Positions 60,219 to 64,000 of a stretch of DNA of 64,000 nucleotides are shown one piece after another. The position numbers and the translations under genes were made by a program. The notes below the pieces were generated by a model. It was not told the origin of the DNA. It searched no databases and worked only from the letters and a program-made list of their open reading frames with translations. The stretch lies in NCBI RefSeq assembly GCF_001807265.1, contig NZ_KV788403.1, positions 1 through 64,000 of the forward strand, read 5' to 3'. The stretch comes from Corynebacterium sp. HMSC05H05. GTDB taxonomy: Bacteria > Actinomycetota > Actinomycetes > Mycobacteriales > Mycobacteriaceae. How positions within the stretch are numbered: the stretch's first letter is position 1; each line of letters begins with the position of its first letter.

Positions 60219-60527
60219 ATGCTTTCCTGGATCGTGCTAATCCTCATCCTCGTGCTGCTGAGCATCATCGGTGTGCGCGTGTTCGCCTCCGTCTTCGGCC
60301 GCGGCGAGGCGCAGCCGCCGATGCCTCCGACCGCCGACGTCAAGGAGGCCAACCGCCGCGCCGTGGAGGAGGGCAACTTCGGCGACATTCAGCTCGAGGT
60401 GGTGCACCGCGGCTACCGCATGGATCAGGTGGATGCGCTGCTGGAGCAGTTGGCCGGCGGCAACCTTGGGCCCGTCGAGAGGCAGGAAGCTCGGGTAGAA
60501 TCGTCTACGTCAACTATCGCGAAGTAA
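60219..60527 (+). CDS. DivIVA-domain small membrane protein
   Basis: A 102-residue protein: an N-terminal membrane helix (WIVLILILVLLSIIGV) followed by the DivIVA-like short domain with RGYRMDQVDALLEQL near residue 65. Proteins of this type lie next to gpgS in mycobacteria and corynebacteria. Probable role at the membrane in growth or wall synthesis. TAAACT ends 7 nt before the ATG. Confidence 0.8.
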   Translation: MLSWIVLILILVLLSIIGVRVFASVFGRGEAQPPMPPTADVKEANRRAVEEGNFGDIQLEVVHRGYRMDQVDALLEQLAGGNLGPVERQEARVESSTSTIAK

Positions 60528-60541
60528 AAGGAGCGTAGACG
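60502..60541 (+). promoter_or_regulatory. Hairpin enclosing the ribosome site of the DUF3117 gene
   Basis: CGTCTACG (60502-60509) and CGTAGACG (60534-60541) can pair, with a 24-nt loop containing the DivIVA gene stop and AAAGGAG. The stem ends one base before the DUF3117 ATG at 60543, so translation of that gene may depend on opening it or on translation of the upstream gene. Upstream TAGAAT (60495) could be a promoter. Confidence 0.5.
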
Positions 60542-60542
60542 A

Positions 60543-60713
60543 ATGGCAGCAATGAAGCCGCGTACCGGCAGTGGCCCGATGGAAGCGGTGGAGGAGTCCC
60601 GCAAGATCGTGATGCGTATCCCGTCCGACGGCGGTGGCCGCCTCGTGGTGGAGCTGTCCAAGGAGGAGGCCGGCGAGCTCGGCCGACTGCTCACGGAGGC
60701 CGCAGAGGCCTAA
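60543..60713 (+). CDS. DUF3117 small protein
   Basis: A 56-residue protein, AMKPRTGSGPMEAVEESRKI at the N-terminus and a Glu-rich end (LSKEEAGELGRLLTEAAEA). It is a DUF3117 member, conserved across actinobacteria and lying next to gpgS-glgA in mycobacteria as well. Function unknown, but the gene is almost universal in the group. AAAGGAG lies 10 nt upstream within a hairpin loop. Confidence 0.9.
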   Translation: MAAMKPRTGSGPMEAVEESRKIVMRIPSDGGGRLVVELSKEEAGELGRLLTEAAEA

Positions 60714-60739
60714 CGCGCCGAACGCGGTAGTATCGCCAC

Positions 60740-61603
60740 ATGCTCAACGACATTGTGGACGTGCTCGCCGACCCGGCAGACCTGACCCCGCTTCGGGGCG
60801 AAGACGACTTTTCCCGTCTCGTCTCCGAATCGGGGCATTCTTATGACGTGGCCAAGCAGGGCTACGTCACCCTCGCCGCCGGTAAGGGCATCGGGCACGA
60901 GGGTGATTCGCTGGAGATGGTCAACTCCCGCGAGACGTTTTTGTCCAACGGCCACTTCGCGCCGTTCGTGGAGGCCGTCTCCGACGCGCTAGCCGACGTT
61001 GTCGAGCGCGCCGCCGGCGACGCCGATAACCCGGTGATCATGGAGGCCGGCGCCGGCACCGGCTACTACCTGGCCCACACCCTGGACCTGATCGAAGGCG
61101 CGCGCGGCGTCGGCCTGGACGTGTCCGTTCCGGCGGCGAAGCACCTGGCCAAGGCGCACCCGCGCGTGGGGGCTGTGGTGGCGGACGTGTGGGAGCAGCT
61201 GCCTGTCCGCACCGGTTCCGTCCACGCGCTGGCGGTGGTGTTCGCGCCGCGCAACCCGGCGGAGTTCGCGCGCGTGCTTGTGGACGGCGGCGAGGCCGTC
61301 ATGCTCGTCGCCGACCAGGGGCACTTGGACGAGCTGCGCGAGCCGCTGGGCATTCTCGGCGTCGAGGAGGGCAAGGTCGAGCGCCTCATCGCCCAGTCCG
61401 AGGGCCACTTGACCCCGGCCGCGGATCCTGAGCTCATCGAGTTCCCCATGCTGCTCGAGCGCGACGCCATCGCCGCCCAGGTGGGCATGAGCCCGTCGGC
61501 GCGCCACCTGGACCGGGACACGCTTCAGGCCCGCCTGGCGGAGCTGCCGGAGCAGATGCGGGTCACCGCGCGTGCGCAGCTGATCCGCATGCGCAAGGCC
61601 TAA
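60740..61603 (+). CDS. RlmA-like rRNA (guanine-N1) methyltransferase
   Basis: A 287-residue protein: a short N-terminal region with HSYDVAKQGYVTL, then a SAM-binding domain with IMEAGAGTGYYL and VVFAPRNPAEFARVL. It follows the RlmA/TlrB family in order and length. The four-cysteine zinc finger that starts most RlmA proteins is absent (no Cys in the first 40 residues), though the H-x-x-D-x-A-K-x-G-Y motif remains. It probably methylates 23S rRNA. TAGTAT ends 6 nt before the ATG (leaderless). Confidence 0.85.
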   Translation: MLNDIVDVLADPADLTPLRGEDDFSRLVSESGHSYDVAKQGYVTLAAGKGIGHEGDSLEMVNSRETFLSNGHFAPFVEAVSDALADVVERAAGDADNPVIMEAGAGTGYYLAHTLDLIEGARGVGLDVSVPAAKHLAKAHPRVGAVVADVWEQLPVRTGSVHALAVVFAPRNPAEFARVLVDGGEAVMLVADQGHLDELREPLGILGVEEGKVERLIAQSEGHLTPAADPELIEFPMLLERDAIAAQVGMSPSARHLDRDTLQARLAELPEQMRVTARAQLIRMRKA

Positions 61604-61609
61604 GCTTCA

Positions 61610-61659
61610 CGACGCAAAACTGCCGCCCATCCACGTGGAAGGGCGGCAGTTTTGCGTCG
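61610..61659. terminator. Strong bidirectional terminator
   Basis: A perfect 19-bp stem (61610-61628 with 61641-61659) around a 12-nt loop, with A- and T-runs in the arms so it can work in both directions, between the convergent methyltransferase and GH32-like genes. The right arm shares its GCGTCG end with a copy of the dispersed motif (61655-61667). Confidence 0.92.
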
Positions 61660-61667
61660 ATAGGCAG

Positions 61668-63068
61668 TTAGCGCACGTAGCCGCGGCGCCACTCGGAGTG
61701 GATCACCGCGCCGTCGTGGGCGCGGGTGCGGATGCCGGAGCAGGCGCCGTCGAGCCACACGCGCGAGGACATGACCACGCTGCCGCCGCCGGCGTAGACC
61801 TCGACGGTGGAGCCGTCGACGATGACGGTGATGTTGTCCTCGTCGTCGTCGTTGAGCTCGGCGCTGGCGGGGGAGCCGTCCAGGCGGTCGAGGGTGAGCT
61901 GGTCGCCGGAGTGGGTGACCACCACGCCCGGTTCGCCGTTGCCGTCGAGGATTTCCACGACAACGGAGGAGCCCGGCGCGACCTCGCACAGCCCGGCCCA
62001 CATGCGGGCGCGGTCGGTGCTGTCCACTGCGTCCGGAAGGCCCGGGGCGGGCACCTGGTAGAGGCGGCCGCCTTGGAGGGTGACGCGGCGCGGCAGGGTC
62101 AGCGCGTTGGCCCAGCCTTCGGCATCCCAGTTGGGCTCGCGGGTGGGGTCGCCGGCGCGGTCGGTGTTGGTCATGAACCCGTAGAGGTAGGCGCGCTCGT
62201 ACAGCTTCGCCGTCTCGACCAGGTTGTAGGTGGTGTTGCGGGGGCGGGTGAAGTCGTGGCCGTGGTCCACGATGGTGAACGGGGTGTCCACGCGGAAGGT
62301 GTGGCCGTGCAGCTCGCCGACGGCGTAGACGGCGGTGTCTTTGCCGTCGCGTTCGAGGGTGACAAACAGCACGTCGCGGATCTGGCCGTCCACTTCGTCG
62401 CGTAGGCGCACGATGCGGGGGGCGACCAGGGAGGCGTCGAGGTCGAAGCCGGTGTCGCCTTCGAAGTCGAGGACGCCTTCGAGTTTCCAGTCGCGGCCGT
62501 CGTCGGAGGTGAGCACGACGGGCTTCGGTGCGGTTTCGGGCCCGGAGACGGCGAGCATGAGCCAGCCGTCGTGGGCGTCGTCGCGGTCGGCGTCGGCGTC
62601 CCAGTCGGGCACGACGCAGGGGGAGCGGAAGTTGCTCACGCCGGCGACGTCTTCAACGACGGCGCCGAGGCGGGACGCGGCGCCGGAGACATCGAGGTCG
62701 GCATCGTCGTCGAGGTCTGCGCATAGCTCGTCGACGTGCGGCACGTGCGCCACCTGGATGGTGTTGCCGGCGGCGGTGGCGGAGGTGAAGTAGAGGTCCA
62801 CACCGTCGCCGGCGGGGACGACGCTGCCGGCGCGCACAGCGATTTCGCCGCCGACGGGCACGATGACGTCGTTGCAGTCCACCCAGCTGAAGGCGTCTTC
62901 TTCGCTTTGCTGGTGGCCCCAGCGGCTGGGCGCGTCGGGGGTGGGGCGGTACTGGTAGAACATGTTCCACACGCGCTCACCCGCGGCTCCGGTGCGGTAG
63001 ATGCCGGCGGGGCCTTCGAGGATGCCGCGCTCGGCGGTGACGTGCAGTTCCGGACGGTAAACGGTCAT
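61668..63068 (-). CDS. Glycoside hydrolase family 32-like protein
   Basis: A 466-residue protein with a five-bladed-propeller GH32/68-like fold: the N-terminal blade reads NMFYQYRPTPDAPSRWGHQQS (GH32-like W-G-H), SPCVVPD resembles the RDP-like region and DVLFVTLERDG the later blade. The EC-type acid residue motif is not perfectly conserved, so sucrase/levanase activity is unproven. Start at 63068 overlaps the glgA stop, so it is translated with glycogen synthase. Confidence 0.75.
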   Translation of the reverse strand: MTVYRPELHVTAERGILEGPAGIYRTGAAGERVWNMFYQYRPTPDAPSRWGHQQSEEDAFSWVDCNDVIVPVGGEIAVRAGSVVPAGDGVDLYFTSATAAGNTIQVAHVPHVDELCADLDDDADLDVSGAASRLGAVVEDVAGVSNFRSPCVVPDWDADADRDDAHDGWLMLAVSGPETAPKPVVLTSDDGRDWKLEGVLDFEGDTGFDLDASLVAPRIVRLRDEVDGQIRDVLFVTLERDGKDTAVYAVGELHGHTFRVDTPFTIVDHGHDFTRPRNTTYNLVETAKLYERAYLYGFMTNTDRAGDPTREPNWDAEGWANALTLPRRVTLQGGRLYQVPAPGLPDAVDSTDRARMWAGLCEVAPGSSVVVEILDGNGEPGVVVTHSGDQLTLDRLDGSPASAELNDDDEDNITVIVDGSTVEVYAGGGSVVMSSRVWLDGACSGIRTRAHDGAVIHSEWRRGYVR

Positions 63069-64000
63069 CTCATCAGCCCCTTGTAAATCTCTACGGTCTC
63101 TTGCGCAATGGTTGCCCAGGAAAAGTCGGTTTTGGCCCTCGCCAGCCCGGCCGCGCCCATGGTGGCGGCGCGCTGGGTATCGCCTGCGACGGCGTTGACG
63201 GCTTCGGCCAGCGCGTGCTCGAAGCCTGCGGTGTCGTTGGCGTCGTAGTCCACCAGCACGCCGGTTTCGCCGTCGACGACGACCTCCGGGATGCCGCCGA
63301 CGCGCGAGGCTACCACGGCGGTCTCGCACGCCATCGCTTCGAGGTTGACTATGCCGAGCGGCTCGTAGATGGACGGGCACACGAACACGTCCGCAAGCGA
63401 GTACACCTCGCGCACCTTCTCCGCGGGCATCATTTCTTGGATCCAGAACACCCCGTCGCGGGAGGCCTTGAGCTTTTCGACGAGTCCTTCGGTCTCCGCC
63501 GCAATCTCTTCGGTGTCCGGGGCCCCGGCACACAGGATGAGCTGGATGTCCTCGTCGAAGGCTTGGGCCGCCTTGAGTAGGTGGGCCACGCCCTTTTGGC
63601 GGGTGATGCGCCCGACGAACGCAACGACGGGCTTGTCTGGGTCCACGCCTAGTTCCTCGGCGATGGTGCCGGAATCGGGGTACCACTTTTCCGGGTCGAT
63701 GCCGTTTAGGACGGTGTGGACTTTAGCTTCGTCGATACGCGGGTACGCCCGCAGAACGGCCTCCTTCATGCCGGCGGAGACCGCAATGACCGCATCGGCG
63801 TATTCGAAGGCGTTCTTCTCCGACCAGGAGGAGACGTTGTAGCCGCCGCCGAGCTGCTCGCGCTTCCAGGGGCGGTCCGGCTCAAGCGAGTGGGCGGTGA
63901 CCACGTGGGGGATTTCGTGCAGCTGGCCGGCCAGGTGCCCGCCGAGCCCGGCGTACCAGGTGTGGGAGTGCACCACGTCCAGCCCGTCGGCGGCATCCGC
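63065..64000 (-). CDS. glgA: Glycogen / maltosyl-phosphate synthase GlgA, partial
   Basis: At least 312 residues of a GT4 glycosyltransferase; the N-terminus lies beyond the window edge. Visible: VVHSHTWYAGLGGHLA, VAFVGRITRQKGV, the nucleotide-sugar E-x7-E motif EPLGIVNLEA, and a C-terminal TVEIYKGLM. It is the actinobacterial GlgA/GlgM group that builds glycogen or alpha-maltose-1-phosphate. Its stop overlaps the GH32-like gene. The dispersed motif lies at 63730 (RIDE). Confidence 0.93.
   Translation of the reverse strand, partial: ADAADGLDVVHSHTWYAGLGGHLAGQLHEIPHVVTAHSLEPDRPWKREQLGGGYNVSSWSEKNAFEYADAVIAVSAGMKEAVLRAYPRIDEAKVHTVLNGIDPEKWYPDSGTIAEELGVDPDKPVVAFVGRITRQKGVAHLLKAAQAFDEDIQLILCAGAPDTEEIAAETEGLVEKLKASRDGVFWIQEMMPAEKVREVYSLADVFVCPSIYEPLGIVNLEAMACETAVVASRVGGIPEVVVDGETGVLVDYDANDTAGFEHALAEAVNAVAGDTQRAATMGAAGLARAKTDFSWATIAQETVEIYKGLMR

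Overview
The window is high-GC actinobacterial DNA, most likely from a Corynebacterium chromosome. The supporting evidence is gene content and order: mycothiol biosynthesis (mshB), the succinylase lysine/peptidoglycan branch (dapC, dapD twice, dapE) with AroP-type permeases beside it as in C. glutamicum, a folP2-gpgS-DUF3117-glgA neighbourhood that also exists in Mycobacterium, DtxR-type iron boxes, a mycobacterial-type LexA box on a 13E12/DUF222 HNH gene, and many genes whose start codon sits 6-8 nt after a TANNNT hexamer, i.e. leaderless transcripts. I see no tRNA or rRNA gene, CRISPR array, intact insertion sequence or prophage.

Layout. 1-3.2 kb is a small accessory patch: a PycTM-like fragment, a ribbon-helix-helix toxin-antitoxin pair between two 36-bp imperfect direct repeats, a glyoxalase-like gene, a truncated second antitoxin, a HigBA module, arfB and a VOC fragment. 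3.2-12 kb holds membrane and enzyme genes (FUSC, CPBP protease, ChrA, GNAT, Fic, DyP peroxidase), a two-component system, an acyltransferase-like membrane protein and a secreted serine protease. 12-18.3 kb has UshA-type nucleotidase, DUF488, an SOS-controlled HNH gene, a lipoprotein, DUF1707 and a MerR/TipAS regulator. 18.3-21.5 kb is an iron-siderophore ABC operon under two DtxR boxes. 21.5-25.2 kb is the NHEJ pair ku/ligD plus a 2H phosphoesterase. 25-32 kb is mixed (spermidine-synthase-like, PNPOx-like, MFS exporter, DUF4185, cupin, DUF808).

32.2-35.9 kb: a DUF2218 gene behind a DtxR-like box, then a TPP riboswitch driving the thiamine-precursor ECF transporter ykoEDC and a small P-loop kinase. 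35.9-41.7 kb is a peptide/nickel-type ABC transporter operon. 42-50.4 kb holds DUF402, an exported protein, typA, a substrate-binding lipoprotein, mshB, ferredoxin, dapC and gtrA. 50.4-57.9 kb: a second HNH gene and the dapD-aroP-aroP-dapD2 / dapE cluster. 57.9-64 kb: LOG protein, folP2, gpgS, DivIVA-like, DUF3117, an RlmA-like methyltransferase and, convergently, a GH32-like gene with glgA, which runs off the window.

The most unusual signal is not a gene. A short motif, GCNTATCGACG (extended form TTGCNTATCGACG), occurs 21 times in 64 kb, about equally on both strands, mostly inside genes of unrelated function and in different reading frames; well under one copy is expected by chance. It looks like a dispersed signal sequence of the DNA-uptake or chromosome-organisation kind, and I know of no name for it in this genus.
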